A stretch of 64,000 bases of DNA. Origin: DASZKW01 sp035552775 (lineage in GTDB: Bacteria; Actinomycetota; Acidimicrobiia; Acidimicrobiales; Palsa-688). Shown in pieces: positions 41,268 to 50,079 of this stretch. The notes beneath the pieces were generated by a model, which ran no database searches, was not told the DNA's origin, and saw only the letters and a program-made list of their open reading frames with translations. The DNA lies in assembly GCA_035552775.1 (NCBI GenBank), contig DASZKW010000061.1:1-64000 (forward strand), in the 5' to 3' direction. Made by a program: the position numbers and the translations under genes. Numbering within the stretch: position 1 is the first letter of the stretch; every line of letters starts with the position of its first letter.

Positions 41268-42821
41268 GTGAGCAGGCGGCCGGCCACCCCTGCTGCGCAC
41301 CCTCCCCCCATTGGTCTCGGCAGCGTCCTCGACTCCGCGCGCCTGACCCGGTTTCATTACCGGGCCGTCCTGACCGCGGGCATAGGGTTCTTCACCGACT
41401 CCTACGACCTGTTCGTCATCGGTGCCGTCCTGGTCATCTTGAAGGAGCAGTGGCACCTCGGCCCCGCCCAGGCCAGCCTGGTGAGCGCGGCCGCTCTCGG
41501 AGCGGCGTTCGTGGGCTCGTTCGTCTTCGGCCGGATCGCCGACCTGTTCGGGCGCAAGCGGGTCTACGGTCTCGAAGCGGCGATCATGGTGGTTGGCGCC
41601 CTCGGCTCCGCCTTCGCGCCGAGCGTGGCGTGGCTGATCGCGTTCCGGATCGTGCTCGGTATCGGCATCGGTGGCGACTACCCGGTCTCGGCGGTGATGA
41701 TGTCGGAGTACGCCAACGTCCGCGACAGGGGACGTCTCGTGGGGCTGGTCTTCTCCATGCAGGCCGCGGGGCTCGTCGTCGGACCGCTCGCCGCCATCGT
41801 CCTCGTGGGTTCGGGGATGCCCCATGCCATCGTGTGGCGGGTACTGCTCGGCCTCGGCGCCATCCCTGCGGCCATCGTGATCCACCTGCGCCGCAAGATG
41901 CCCGAGTCCCCCCGCTACGAGGCGGCGGTGAGAGGCAACGACGCCGACGCCGCACGCCAGGTGGCGGCGTACAGCGGCGGCACGATCACCGTCCTGCCCG
42001 TCGCGGGAAGCCAGCTGGCCCCACAAGGGGCGGCTTCGGCGGCGGGATCGGCTTCGCCGGCAGTGGTGACTTCGGCGGCGGCGTGTGCGCCGCGCCCGGG
42101 CGGCCGGCGCAGCTTCAGGGAGCTATTCACCAACCGCAGGCTGCTCATCACCCTCATAGGCACGGCGGGGACCTGGTTCATCTTCGACTACGCCTACTAC
42201 GGCAACTCGATATCCACGCCGGTCATCATCAAGGATCTGGCACCTCACGCGAGCCTCATGGTCACCTTGGCGCTCACCCTCGCCATCTTCTCGATCGCCG
42301 CCGTGCCCGGCTACGTGATGGCGGTGGCCTTCATGGACCGCGTCGGGCACCGCCGGTTGCAGTTGATCGGCTTCGCGGTGATGGCTGGGTGCTTCGCGGC
42401 GATCGCCGCCGTCCCTGCCCTGAGCGTGGCTGTCCTACCCTTCTTGATGGTCTATGGGATTTCGTACTTCTTCGCCGAGTTCGGACCTAACTCGACCACC
42501 TTCGTGCTGCCGGCCGAGCTGTTCCCGACGAGCCTGCGCACCACCGGGCACGGGATCTCCGCAGGCGTGGCGAAGGTCGGGGCGTTCATCGGCGTGTACC
42601 TGTTCCCGATCCTGTCGCGTGACCTCGGGCTGCGCGGCACCCTGGCCGTCACCGCCGGCTGCTCGTTCCTCGGCTGCCTCCTCACCCTGGTCCTACCCGA
42701 GCCCTCGCGCCGCTCCCTGGACGAGCTCGACCGACCGAACGGCTTCGGGCCGGCCAACGACAACGAGATCCAGGCGACTGTCGGCGACTCCGACCCCGAG
42801 CAGGTCCTGGCCTCGGCCTAG
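41268..42821 (+). CDS. MFS transporter, phosphate:H+ symporter (PHS) type
   Basis: 517 residues from the GTG at 41268. Twelve helices are expected. LTAGIGFFTDSYDLFVIGAVLVILKEQW, GRIADLFGRKRVYGLE (MFS motif A) and RIVLGIGIGGDYPVSAVMMSEYANVRDRGRLVGLVFSMQ are strongly like Pho84/PHS transporters; FDYAYYGNSISTPVIIK and AEFGPNSTTFVLPAELFPTSLRTTGHGISAGVAKVGAF support this. A long Ala/Pro/Ser-rich cytoplasmic loop (about 240-280) separates the halves. It faces PhoU, so phosphate import is the likely role. Confidence 0.9.
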   Translation: MSRRPATPAAHPPPIGLGSVLDSARLTRFHYRAVLTAGIGFFTDSYDLFVIGAVLVILKEQWHLGPAQASLVSAAALGAAFVGSFVFGRIADLFGRKRVYGLEAAIMVVGALGSAFAPSVAWLIAFRIVLGIGIGGDYPVSAVMMSEYANVRDRGRLVGLVFSMQAAGLVVGPLAAIVLVGSGMPHAIVWRVLLGLGAIPAAIVIHLRRKMPESPRYEAAVRGNDADAARQVAAYSGGTITVLPVAGSQLAPQGAASAAGSASPAVVTSAAACAPRPGGRRSFRELFTNRRLLITLIGTAGTWFIFDYAYYGNSISTPVIIKDLAPHASLMVTLALTLAIFSIAAVPGYVMAVAFMDRVGHRRLQLIGFAVMAGCFAAIAAVPALSVAVLPFLMVYGISYFFAEFGPNSTTFVLPAELFPTSLRTTGHGISAGVAKVGAFIGVYLFPILSRDLGLRGTLAVTAGCSFLGCLLTLVLPEPSRRSLDELDRPNGFGPANDNEIQATVGDSDPEQVLASA

Positions 42822-42858
42822 ATTCACCCGCTGGGCTGGGCTGAGCTGGGCTGGTCGG

Positions 42859-43680
42859 CTACGAACCAGCGACGCCGAGTTGCGAGCCGAACGCCACCCA
42901 GTTGCCGGCGATCGCCCTCTGAGCGGCGGCCAGGCTGATCCTGCCATCGCAGACCGCCGCTCGTCCTGCATTTTCGACGCTGTCCTTGGGATTCGGGCTG
43001 GACCCGTGCTCCGGCCACAGGTTGCGCGGGTCGCTGGGCGCACCCCCCAGCTCGAGGGGCACCAGATGGTCCTCTTCGTAGGCGGAGATCGGTGACGTGT
43101 CCCCGTATGCCAGCAGCTGCTCCCGCTTGAGGGTCTCGGTGTAGGACTCGGGCGGTCGGACCTGCGCCGTCCAACCGGACATGCAGATGGTGGTGTCGAT
43201 GTCGGACTGGGATACGGCCGGGTTGGTGGCCCCCGGCGTGCAGGCAGGGTCGGGCAGCAGCCCCCGGGCGCGGCAAGCGCCGGCAGGCTGCGCGGGCGGC
43301 GGCGTCGAGGTGTAAACGCCCACAGGTAGCGGACCTCCCGAAGCGACCGCCGCAGTGGTTGCCGGGGCGGCTTCGGTGGGGGCCGGGGCGGGTTCGGTGG
43401 GGCCCGGGGCGGGTTCGGTGGGGGCCGGGGCCGTCGTGGTCGTATCGGTCGGCGCCGGCGCCTCAGTGGTGGGCGCCGGCGCGTCACTGGTCGCCGCGGT
43501 GCCTCCCGACGCGGCCCGGTCGGCTCCGGCCGTAACCTGCCCGCATGCCGCGGTCCAGCCGGCCACCAAGGCCACGACCGCCGCCAGCGCGACCCAGATG
43601 CCGGCTGGCCGGCGACCGGCGCGACCTCGCTTACAGCGGCCCCGTCCGGAAGCCAGCTCAGGGTCTTGACTGTCCGCCAT
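42859..43680 (-). CDS. Membrane-anchored protein with HNH-like C-terminal motif
   Basis: 273 residues from the ATG at 43680 with GGGAG upstream. A basic start is followed by one hydrophobic segment (IWVALAAVVALVAGWTAACG), which also reads as a possible lipobox end. A Pro/Thr/Ala/Glu-rich linker (repeats of TEPAP, about residues 65-115) leads to a C-terminal domain with YEEDHLVPLELGGAPSDPRNLWPEHGSSPNPKDSVENAG. The D-H..P..LGG..(D)..NLWPE..N.K pattern resembles HNH nuclease-type folds, but no third ligand is certain. I infer an anchored or exported domain of unknown substrate. Confidence 0.7.
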   Translation of the reverse strand: MADSQDPELASGRGRCKRGRAGRRPAGIWVALAAVVALVAGWTAACGQVTAGADRAASGGTAATSDAPAPTTEAPAPTDTTTTAPAPTEPAPGPTEPAPAPTEAAPATTAAVASGGPLPVGVYTSTPPPAQPAGACRARGLLPDPACTPGATNPAVSQSDIDTTICMSGWTAQVRPPESYTETLKREQLLAYGDTSPISAYEEDHLVPLELGGAPSDPRNLWPEHGSSPNPKDSVENAGRAAVCDGRISLAAAQRAIAGNWVAFGSQLGVAGS

Positions 43681-43802
43681 CACTATCTCCCGTCCCGGGG
43701 GCGCCGCATATCAGCCACCGCGAGAACAGTACCGGCGACCAGTGACCGTAATCGGATGAAGACGGCAGAATCCCGCGGCCCACTGCCCCGTCGTGGCCGG
43801 CC

Positions 43803-43843
43803 ATTGTGCAGTAGATGACCTATGCGGTATACAACTGCACAAT
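43803..43843. repeat. Ten-base perfect inverted repeat, operator-like
   Basis: ATTGTGCAGT (43803-43812) and ACTGCACAAT (43834-43843) are separated by 21 bases, so the arm centres are 31 bases apart, about three helical turns. It lies in the gap upstream of the HNH-like gene and downstream of the S4 protein gene. The inner spacer holds TATAC on both strands. It may be an operator or a loop-forming terminator. Confidence 0.6.
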
Positions 43844-43904
43844 CGTCGGCACCACCGGGCCCCGGCCGATCAGCAGTGGTGCCCGCCGTGGCCGGACCAC
43901 CAGC

Positions 43905-44279
43905 TCAGCGGCGACGGAGGCGATCGAGTTGGCGGCGGTCCCTCTTGGTCGGGCGCCCGGCGGCGGGGTCCCGAGCGAAGGCCGCCGACGTCGGGTCACG
44001 AGGAGGAACCGCCGGGGTGTGGTCGATGACGCACCCGGCGGCGACCGGCGCTCCCACCCGCCTGTCGATCACGCGGATGACTTCGAGCAACACCTCGCGG
44101 TCGCGCAAGCGGGCCGTGACCCGGGCGCCCGCCCGCACCGGGGTCGCCGGCTTGGCCGCGGAACCGTTGACCTCGACGTGGCCACCACGGCACGCCTCGG
44201 TGGCCGCCGCCCGGGTCCTGTAGACGCGGACGGCCCACAGCCATCTGTCGATCCTCGTGACCTCCGTGGGGGGTGTCAC
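43905..44279 (-). CDS. S4-domain RNA-binding protein (Hsp15/HslR-like)
   Basis: 124 residues from a GTG at 44279 that overlaps the methyltransferase stop as GTGA. TRIDRWLWAVRVYRTRAAATEACRGGHVEVNGSAAKPATPVRAGARVTARL is the S4 domain in Hsp15 arrangement. The C-terminal part is basic with RPTKRDRRQLDRLRRR. Hsp15 binds stalled 50S ribosomal subunits carrying nascent chains after heat stress. Longer upstream sequence in frame would overlap the methyltransferase and is ignored. Confidence 0.9.
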   Translation of the reverse strand: MTPPTEVTRIDRWLWAVRVYRTRAAATEACRGGHVEVNGSAAKPATPVRAGARVTARLRDREVLLEVIRVIDRRVGAPVAAGCVIDHTPAVPPRDPTSAAFARDPAAGRPTKRDRRQLDRLRRR

Positions 44280-44836
44280 CGTGCAGGATCCACCTCTCGG
44301 CCGTGCACCGAAACTGCGTAGCTCCCGGTACCGCTCCACTCTTGTCGATCCCAGGTGGCCCACCGGTCGATCAGGCGGAGGCCGCAGGCGGCGCAATGGC
44401 CGTCGTAGTCGTCTGCGTCGTAGCCCCTGTCCAAACCGAACCCGGCGATCAGCCAACCACCCGGCTTGACGTGCCGGGCGCAGCCGGCCACCAGGTTGCC
44501 CTGGGTAGCGGGCGGGGTAAAGAGGGGGACGTTGCCGGCCATGACCACAACGTCAAAGGTCCTGCCGAGATCGAGTGCAGCCACGTCGCTCTCGATCCAT
44601 GTGACGCACGGGCCGTCGCGGCGGGCGGAGGCCAGCATCGAGGCGTCCCGGTCCACGCCGACGACCTCTATCCCCGACCGTGCCAACTCGATGGCGACCC
44701 GGCCGGTGCCACACCCCGCGTCCAGGACCGACCGAGGCGCAAATCCGGCGACGAAGCGCGCCTCTCCGTGCACGTCGCTACCGGCGGCGGCGAGCTCGTC
44801 GAAGCGGCGCTTATAGCTTTCTCCGTCCCATGTCAT
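44276..44836 (-). CDS. Class I SAM-dependent methyltransferase
   Basis: 186 residues. PRSVLDAGCGTGRVAIELARSGIEVVGVDRDASML gives motif I (DAGCGTG) and motif II (VVGVD), and FDVVVMAGNVPLF with the GNVxLF stretch is motif IV-like. Such small proteins methylate diverse small molecules or tRNA; specificity cannot be inferred. It is coupled to the S4 protein, and begins nine bases after the regulator gene ends, so the three may be one transcription unit. Confidence 0.85.
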   Translation of the reverse strand: MTWDGESYKRRFDELAAAGSDVHGEARFVAGFAPRSVLDAGCGTGRVAIELARSGIEVVGVDRDASMLASARRDGPCVTWIESDVAALDLGRTFDVVVMAGNVPLFTPPATQGNLVAGCARHVKPGGWLIAGFGLDRGYDADDYDGHCAACGLRLIDRWATWDRQEWSGTGSYAVSVHGREVDPAR

Positions 44837-44845
44837 CTCGGGCCC

Positions 44846-45706
44846 TCAAACGGCTGAGATCTTCTCGGTCAACCTGTCTACCCCCGACACGAGACCATGG
44901 GCGCTCACCTCGAGGCGGCCTGGCTCGAAGTCGAACCGGTGGGTCATCGAGTGACGAAAACGGCGGAGGAGGGGGGTGATCTCGTCCAGCAGGTTGTCCA
45001 TCCGATCGAGGTCGGAGCCGAGGGCCTTCGATGCGTCCCGCCGGTAGGTCGGCAAGAGCGACATCAAGGCCTTGCGACATGCGACGACGTTGGAGCCGGC
45101 GTACCCGAGGTCCAGTGGCTCGATCCCGCGAGCCCAGTCGAGCACGGACAGGTTCCAGACCAGGCGGCACACGCAGAAGGTCACCCAGTCGGTCGAGAGC
45201 GCGTCGAACTCTCCCAGTATCGTTCGAGCCTCGGCCAGCGCCTCGGAGTCGTCGGCGCTCGTTTCGACCCCGGCACCGAGCAGGTGCCCGCGGGTCGCCT
45301 CGAACGCTTGGACCAGGACCGAGCGGCGGACGCCCTCGGTGTAAAGAGAAGTGGCGTGAGATGACTCCTGGGTGAAGTCGAGGGCATTCTTCAGCGTCGT
45401 GAGCAGAGACCTGATCTCGACGATGGCGAGCTCGGCGAGGTACAGCTGGGTGGCGCGATCCACCACCGGGGCGGCCGGCGTGAGGTTGACCGTTCCGAGC
45501 CTTTGGTAGCGGCCGTCGCGGCGGATCACCCCCCGGCACTCCAGCTCGCGCATGAGCCGGTCCGCTGAGCGCGAAGAACGGAACCCGCAGCCCTTAGCCA
45601 CCTCGGTGCCCAACGGCAGGTACTCGTATTCGCGCAAATAGTCGCCGATAAAGGCGATTACTTGCCGCTGTTCCAAGGTCAAGGGCGGGTTCGTGACGGC
45701 GATCAT
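44846..45706 (-). CDS. LexA-type winged-helix DNA-binding protein with unknown C-terminal domain
   Basis: 286 residues from the ATG at 45706. Residues about 8-75 (LTLEQRQVIAFIGDYLREYEYLPLGTEVAKGCGFRSSRSADRLMRELECRGVIRRDGRYQRLG) match the LexA DNA-binding fold. There is no S24 peptidase: the Ala-Gly cleavage site, Ser and Lys are missing. Residues 80-286 are mostly helical (LYLAELAIVEIRSLLTTLKNALDF; RMDNLLDEITPLLRRFRHSMTH). I suggest a ligand-sensing or multimerising regulator. Its divergent position next to the purine cluster makes purine-linked control possible but unproved. Confidence 0.72.
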   Translation of the reverse strand: MIAVTNPPLTLEQRQVIAFIGDYLREYEYLPLGTEVAKGCGFRSSRSADRLMRELECRGVIRRDGRYQRLGTVNLTPAAPVVDRATQLYLAELAIVEIRSLLTTLKNALDFTQESSHATSLYTEGVRRSVLVQAFEATRGHLLGAGVETSADDSEALAEARTILGEFDALSTDWVTFCVCRLVWNLSVLDWARGIEPLDLGYAGSNVVACRKALMSLLPTYRRDASKALGSDLDRMDNLLDEITPLLRRFRHSMTHRFDFEPGRLEVSAHGLVSGVDRLTEKISAV

Positions 45707-45902
45707 AGGCTCAGGTGAGACCAACCCGACTGTCGATAACGGCGTGCAACGCACTCGAAACATTTGGAGCTCTGTCCGGCCGCGTTACGGCTGCGTGTTA
45801 GGTGAGTTCGACCCCTTGCCCGTGGTAGGGCTCGTCCTTACTGTCGCCTGGAATGCACAACTCACGCAGGCCCGTATCTAATTCGGAGGCGGGGGCACAG
45901 CC

Positions 45903-47678
45903 ATGAACAAGCCGATCGCGCCCGAGACCCGCACCCGGGCGATCGCGGCCGCCCGCGGCCTCGCCGCCTTCGACGTGCTGATCACCGGGGGCACGGTCGT
46001 GGATGTGGCCACGGGCCGGCTACGACCGGCCGACGTCGGTCTGGTGGGAGAAATGATCGCGAGCGTCCACCGGCCCGGGCGCCTTACCAGTTGCGCCCGG
46101 CGGTTCGACGCAGCCGGCCGCTACGTCGCCCCCGGGTTCATGGACCTCCACGTGCATTTCGAGAGCTCGATGCTCACCCCGGAGCGATATGCCGAGGCCG
46201 TGATCCCGAGGGGCACCACCACGGTGTTCGGAGACCCGCACGAACTGGCCAACGTCAGTGGCCTCGAGGGCATGACCTACGCCATCGAGGCCAGCCGGTC
46301 CGCACCCCTGCGCTACATCTTCCAGGCGCCCTCGTGCGTGCCTCCGGCGCCAGGCCTGGAGCTCTCCGGCGCCGACTTTCTCGGGCCGGAGATCGGCGAG
46401 ATGCTCAGCTGGGCAGATGTGGCCGGGGTGGCCGAAGTGATGGATATGCGCGGCGTGCTCGAACGCAGCCCCCGCATGGTCGACGTGGTCGCCGCCGGCT
46501 TGGAGTCGGGTTGCCTCGTCAGCGGGCACGCGTGGGGTCTGAGCGGTGGCGAGCTACAGGGGTACTTGGCCGCCGGGATCACGTCTGACCACGAGATCTC
46601 TTCGGCCGCCGACGCGCTCGAGAAGCTCGGAGCCGGCTTGACCGTCGAGTTGAGAGGAGCGGTACCGGGGGTGGTGGAACCGCTGGCTGCCGAGCTGGCG
46701 GCCATGCCCGGAGTGCCCCCGAACCTGGTCGCGTGCACCGATGACATCTTCGCCCATGTCCTGATCGAAGAAGGCGGCGTGGACGAGCTCATCCGCCAGT
46801 TGATCCACGGTGGGCTCGACCCGATCCAGGCGATCCGCTGCGCCACCATCAACGGCGCCTACCGCCTCCGTCGATCCGACCTCGGGCTGGTGGCAGCAGG
46901 CCGCCTGGCCGACTTGGCCATCCTGTCGGACCTGGCGTCGGTCCAGGTCTCGGACGTCTTCGTCGAGGGGCGATGGGTGGCGTCGCAGGGTCGGATGCTC
47001 GACCCAGCTGTCCTGTCGGACACGAAGGCGCCGCTACGGACGGTCAAGGTCCCTCCGCTCTCAGCCGACGCGTTCAGGATCCGGGTTCCGGGTATCAGCA
47101 ATGGCCGGGCGACCATGCGTGTGGTGCGGGGCGTGAGGGTGCGCTCGTGGGACGAAGTGGAGGTTCACGTCGAAGACGGAGTGGCGCAGCTGCCGCCTGG
47201 CTATGTGGTCATGGCGTCGGTCCACCGCCACGGCCGGGCCGAGCCGATTCCCGCGTGTGGGATCCTCGGCGGGTGGGGGGACTGGACGGGCGCCGTGGCC
47301 ACGACGGTCTCCCATGACACCCACAACCTGGTGGTCTTCGGCCGGAAAGCCGAGGATCTGGCCGCTGCCGCCAACGCCCTGATCGACTCCGGTGGTGGCA
47401 TGGCTGTCGCCCGGCAGGGCCGGGTGGTCGCCTGCCTCGAGCTACCCGTCGCCGGCCTTCTCAGCGACCGACCGATCGAGGATCTGGCCGTTGATCAGCG
47501 GCGGCTGCAGACCGCTGCGTTCGAGGTGGGCACCTTCGCCACCGACATGTACAGTCGCCCGATCTTCCAGCTCCTGGCCGCGTCGTTGGCGTGCAACCCC
47601 GGTCCTTGCGTGACGGATCTCGGTTTGGTGGACGGGACGAGCGGCGAACGGGTCGACCCCGTCGTATGGGTGTCTTGA
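45903..47678 (+). CDS. ade: Adenine deaminase
   Basis: 591 residues, with GGAGGCGGGGG as a ribosome binding site. FDVLITGGTVVDVATG opens the composite beta domain. FMDLHVHFESSMLTP (His83, His85, Glu87) binds metal; VSGHAWGLSGGELQGYLAAGITSDHEISSAADALEKL holds the His and the SDHE motif; VACTDDIFAHVL has the catalytic Asp pair. The C-terminal domain has VVMASVHRHGR and HNLVVFG. Adenine is hydrolysed to hypoxanthine and ammonia. It begins the purine catabolic cluster and is divergent from the LexA-fold regulator. Confidence 0.95.
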   Translation: MNKPIAPETRTRAIAAARGLAAFDVLITGGTVVDVATGRLRPADVGLVGEMIASVHRPGRLTSCARRFDAAGRYVAPGFMDLHVHFESSMLTPERYAEAVIPRGTTTVFGDPHELANVSGLEGMTYAIEASRSAPLRYIFQAPSCVPPAPGLELSGADFLGPEIGEMLSWADVAGVAEVMDMRGVLERSPRMVDVVAAGLESGCLVSGHAWGLSGGELQGYLAAGITSDHEISSAADALEKLGAGLTVELRGAVPGVVEPLAAELAAMPGVPPNLVACTDDIFAHVLIEEGGVDELIRQLIHGGLDPIQAIRCATINGAYRLRRSDLGLVAAGRLADLAILSDLASVQVSDVFVEGRWVASQGRMLDPAVLSDTKAPLRTVKVPPLSADAFRIRVPGISNGRATMRVVRGVRVRSWDEVEVHVEDGVAQLPPGYVVMASVHRHGRAEPIPACGILGGWGDWTGAVATTVSHDTHNLVVFGRKAEDLAAAANALIDSGGGMAVARQGRVVACLELPVAGLLSDRPIEDLAVDQRRLQTAAFEVGTFATDMYSRPIFQLLAASLACNPGPCVTDLGLVDGTSGERVDPVVWVS

Positions 47679-47768
47679 ACCGCGGAATGTTGCGCGCGTA
47701 TTAACAGGGCGACCTGCGAGGTGCCGGTAACAAGGCAGCAACAAACGCTCCGTATCCTCGCTTTGGTC

Positions 47769-48638
47769 ATGACTCGGACACTTCATGAGATCACGGTCAG
47801 CCCGTGGGGGTTCGGTGTCGATGATCTCGACGGCGTCGAGACCTTCTACCGCGAGTACGGCTTCGGCGTCGTCTCGGGTGCCATCGGAGAGGACGCCCTC
47901 CTAGGCTTGGAGAACGAGTGCGTCGCCGCCCAGGAACGGCTGGTGGCCGGTGAGCTCGACGCCCGCTTCGGGACCACACAGCTCATCGAAGGCGACGCTG
48001 GGGAAAAGGCCGAGCGTTTCGCCAACTACGTGACCCACATCACGGAGCTGTCGCCGACCGCCAGCGAGATCATCAACAGCGACGTCGTAACCGACCTGAT
48101 CGGCCGGTGGCTGGGGCCGGCGTGCTGGTCCGCAGAAACGGAGAGGTTCGGGTACGTCTACCAGGACGCCCGGCCCGGCCGGGAGAGCAGCTATACCCGG
48201 ATCGGGTGGCACAGCGACTGGCAGTCGAGCCCGCACCTGCCGATCTGGCCGGCCACCGCAGTCACCATCCACGTGGACGGTACCAGCCCTGCCAACGGGT
48301 TCTTGAGGGTGGTACCGCGCAGTCACAGTTGGGCCACACCGGCGCCCTACCGCAACGTCAACGGTGCGCAGGTGCCTGCCGGTTCGGCCCCGTGGGGTGG
48401 CTACGGCGATACCCCACCTCCCGTCGAGATGCCCCTCCGCTTCGAGAAGGTCCCCGGTGAGGTAGCGGTCTACGCCGAGCCGGGCGACATCCTGTTCCAT
48501 GACTGTTACCTGTGGCACTCCGCCGCCCTGGCGACAGAGACGAGCGCCCGCCGGCGTCACGTGCGGGGCAGCTGGTACGCCGGGTCGGCGCCGGCCAACT
48601 ACGCAGACGACGATTTCGTGAAAAACGCCGCCCGGTGA
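47769..48638 (+). CDS. Phytanoyl-CoA dioxygenase (PhyH) family Fe(II)/2-oxoglutarate enzyme
   Basis: 289 residues from the ATG at 47769; a weak -10 (TATCCT, 47753-47758) lies close upstream and no ribosome binding site is seen, so the transcript may be leaderless or start internally. VETFYREYGFGVVSGAI is the PhyH start. GWHSDWQSSPHLPIWPATAVTIHVDG gives the HxD iron pair, VPRSHSW the R-type residue region, and GDILFHDCYLWHSAALATETSARRRHVRGSWY the distal His and 2-OG-binding Arg. It is inserted between adenine deaminase and an ABC importer, so a modified nucleobase or similar heterocycle may be the substrate. Confidence 0.85.
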   Translation: MTRTLHEITVSPWGFGVDDLDGVETFYREYGFGVVSGAIGEDALLGLENECVAAQERLVAGELDARFGTTQLIEGDAGEKAERFANYVTHITELSPTASEIINSDVVTDLIGRWLGPACWSAETERFGYVYQDARPGRESSYTRIGWHSDWQSSPHLPIWPATAVTIHVDGTSPANGFLRVVPRSHSWATPAPYRNVNGAQVPAGSAPWGGYGDTPPPVEMPLRFEKVPGEVAVYAEPGDILFHDCYLWHSAALATETSARRRHVRGSWYAGSAPANYADDDFVKNAAR

Positions 48639-48664
48639 CCGACAGAAAACCCAAAGGAGCTTAA

Positions 48665-49747
48665 GTGGATTCCTTCCCGAGCATGGACCGTCGCAGCTTC
48701 CTCAAGCAGGCCGCTAGGGGAGGTGCCGGCGCCGCTCTGCTCGGAGTGACGGGGACAAGCATCCTGGCCGCGTGCGGATCGTCGGCCAAGACCGCGACAT
48801 CCACGACCGTGGCTGGGACAAAGACGCTCGGATCGGCCAGCCTGCAGTTGGACTGGATCGAGGACATCGAGTTCGCCGGGAGCTACATAGCCAAATCCAA
48901 CGGTCTCTACAGCAAGGCCGGCCTTGACGTGACGCTGCTCGCCGGCGGCCCCAACACGTCGGTGGAGCCCATCGTGGTATCCGGTCGGGCCTTGGTCGGA
49001 CTCAGCGGACCGGACATCACCTCGGCCGCGATCAACAACGGGGCCAAGCTCACCATGATCGGGGCTCAGATGCAGAAGGCCCCTCAAGCGATCATGTCGC
49101 TGGCCAAGAGTCCCATCAACGACCCGCAAGGCATGGTGGGCAAGAAGATCGGCGTCCAGGCAGGCAATCTGATCTCGTTCAAGGCGTTCTTGAGGATCGC
49201 CAAGATCCCCGAGTCCTCGGTTCAGGTCGTGCCCGTGCAGTTCGACCCGTCCCCGCTCGCGGCGGGCACCGTCGACGGGTGGTACTCCTTCATCACCAAC
49301 GAGCCGTTCCTGCTGGCCGCCAAGGGGGTGGCGACCAAGACCTGGCTCCTGTACGACTACGGGTACCGTCTCTACAGCGGGACCTATTGCGTGAGGACGT
49401 CCAGCCTGACCAACTCGAGCGAGCGCGCCCAGATCGTGGCCCTGATGACCGGCGAGATCCAAGGGTGGGAGCAGGCGTTCGCCGATCCGGCCCTGGCCGC
49501 CCAGTTGACCGTAGACGTGTACGGCAAGAGCAACGGGCTCGATATCCCAACCCAGACGAAGGAATTGGCCGCCTACAAGGGAATATTCGAGACGGCCACA
49601 ACCGCGGCCCATGGTCTGTTTTGGCTCGACCCCGCAGATGTGACCGCCAACGTGAGCACGCTCTCGGTGGTGGGTATCAAGAGCAGCCCAAGCTATTTCA
49701 CCAATGAGATCCTGCAGGAGATCTACAAGGGACGCAGCCAAGCCTAG
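48665..49747 (+). CDS. ABC importer substrate-binding lipoprotein (NMT1/THI5/SsuA-like), Tat-type signal
   Basis: 360 residues from a GTG with AAAGGAG upstream. MDRRSFLKQAARGGAGAALLG is a twin-arginine signal and TSILAACGSS a lipobox with Cys37. The mature chain has LQLDWIEDIEFAGSYIAKSNGLYSKAGLDVTLLAGGPN and NDPQGMVGKKIGVQAG, typical of NMT1-like proteins that bind pyrimidines, taurine, riboflavin or other heterocycles. With the ATPase and fused permease further down it forms an importer. The ligand is probably a purine or its breakdown product, by context only. Confidence 0.9.
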   Translation: MDSFPSMDRRSFLKQAARGGAGAALLGVTGTSILAACGSSAKTATSTTVAGTKTLGSASLQLDWIEDIEFAGSYIAKSNGLYSKAGLDVTLLAGGPNTSVEPIVVSGRALVGLSGPDITSAAINNGAKLTMIGAQMQKAPQAIMSLAKSPINDPQGMVGKKIGVQAGNLISFKAFLRIAKIPESSVQVVPVQFDPSPLAAGTVDGWYSFITNEPFLLAAKGVATKTWLLYDYGYRLYSGTYCVRTSSLTNSSERAQIVALMTGEIQGWEQAFADPALAAQLTVDVYGKSNGLDIPTQTKELAAYKGIFETATTAAHGLFWLDPADVTANVSTLSVVGIKSSPSYFTNEILQEIYKGRSQA

Positions 49748-49784
49748 CTGGCACGCGGGCAGGGCCGGTGGAGTACGAGGAGTA

Positions 49785-50051
49785 TCTCCGATCAAGGCCA
49801 TGGTCGCAGCCGGTCTGCGGGTGACCATCAACTCGGACGATCCGACCATGTTTCACGCCGACATCGGCAAGGAGTACGTCGACCTCTGCGGGGCCGTCGG
49901 GTACGGGGTCGACCAGGTCAGAACCTTCGTCCTCGACGGCGTCGCCCCGACCTGGCTCGACGACACCGTTCGCGCCGCGATGCGGGCGGACTTCACAACC
50001 GATCTCGACGAGCTCGAGCGTGCCCTGGAGCGACCCCGAGCCACCTTGTGA
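49785..50051 (+). pseudogene. 3' remnant of an adenosine deaminase gene
   Basis: The frame SPIKAMVAAGLRVTINSDDPTMFHADIGKEYVDLCGAVGYGVDQV, then FVLDGV, matches the C-terminal region of adenosine/adenine deaminases, where (H)PI..L..AGL.VT.NSDDP.MF is conserved; the NSDDP Asp pair is catalytic. Only about 90 of the usual 340 residues remain and there is no start codon or ribosome binding site. The sequence VEYEEY is readable in another frame a few bases earlier, suggesting a frameshift in the decaying copy. The 5' part is replaced by the end of the substrate-binding protein gene. It is presumably non-functional. Confidence 0.8.
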
Positions 50052-50079
50052 ACGCCCCGTGAAGAGGTACCCGGGTCCC

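Noticed and set aside
45693..45881. Small open frame of 62 codons in front of adenine deaminase
   Set aside because: No ribosome binding site, no recognisable protein features, and it overlaps the start of the regulator gene on the other strand.
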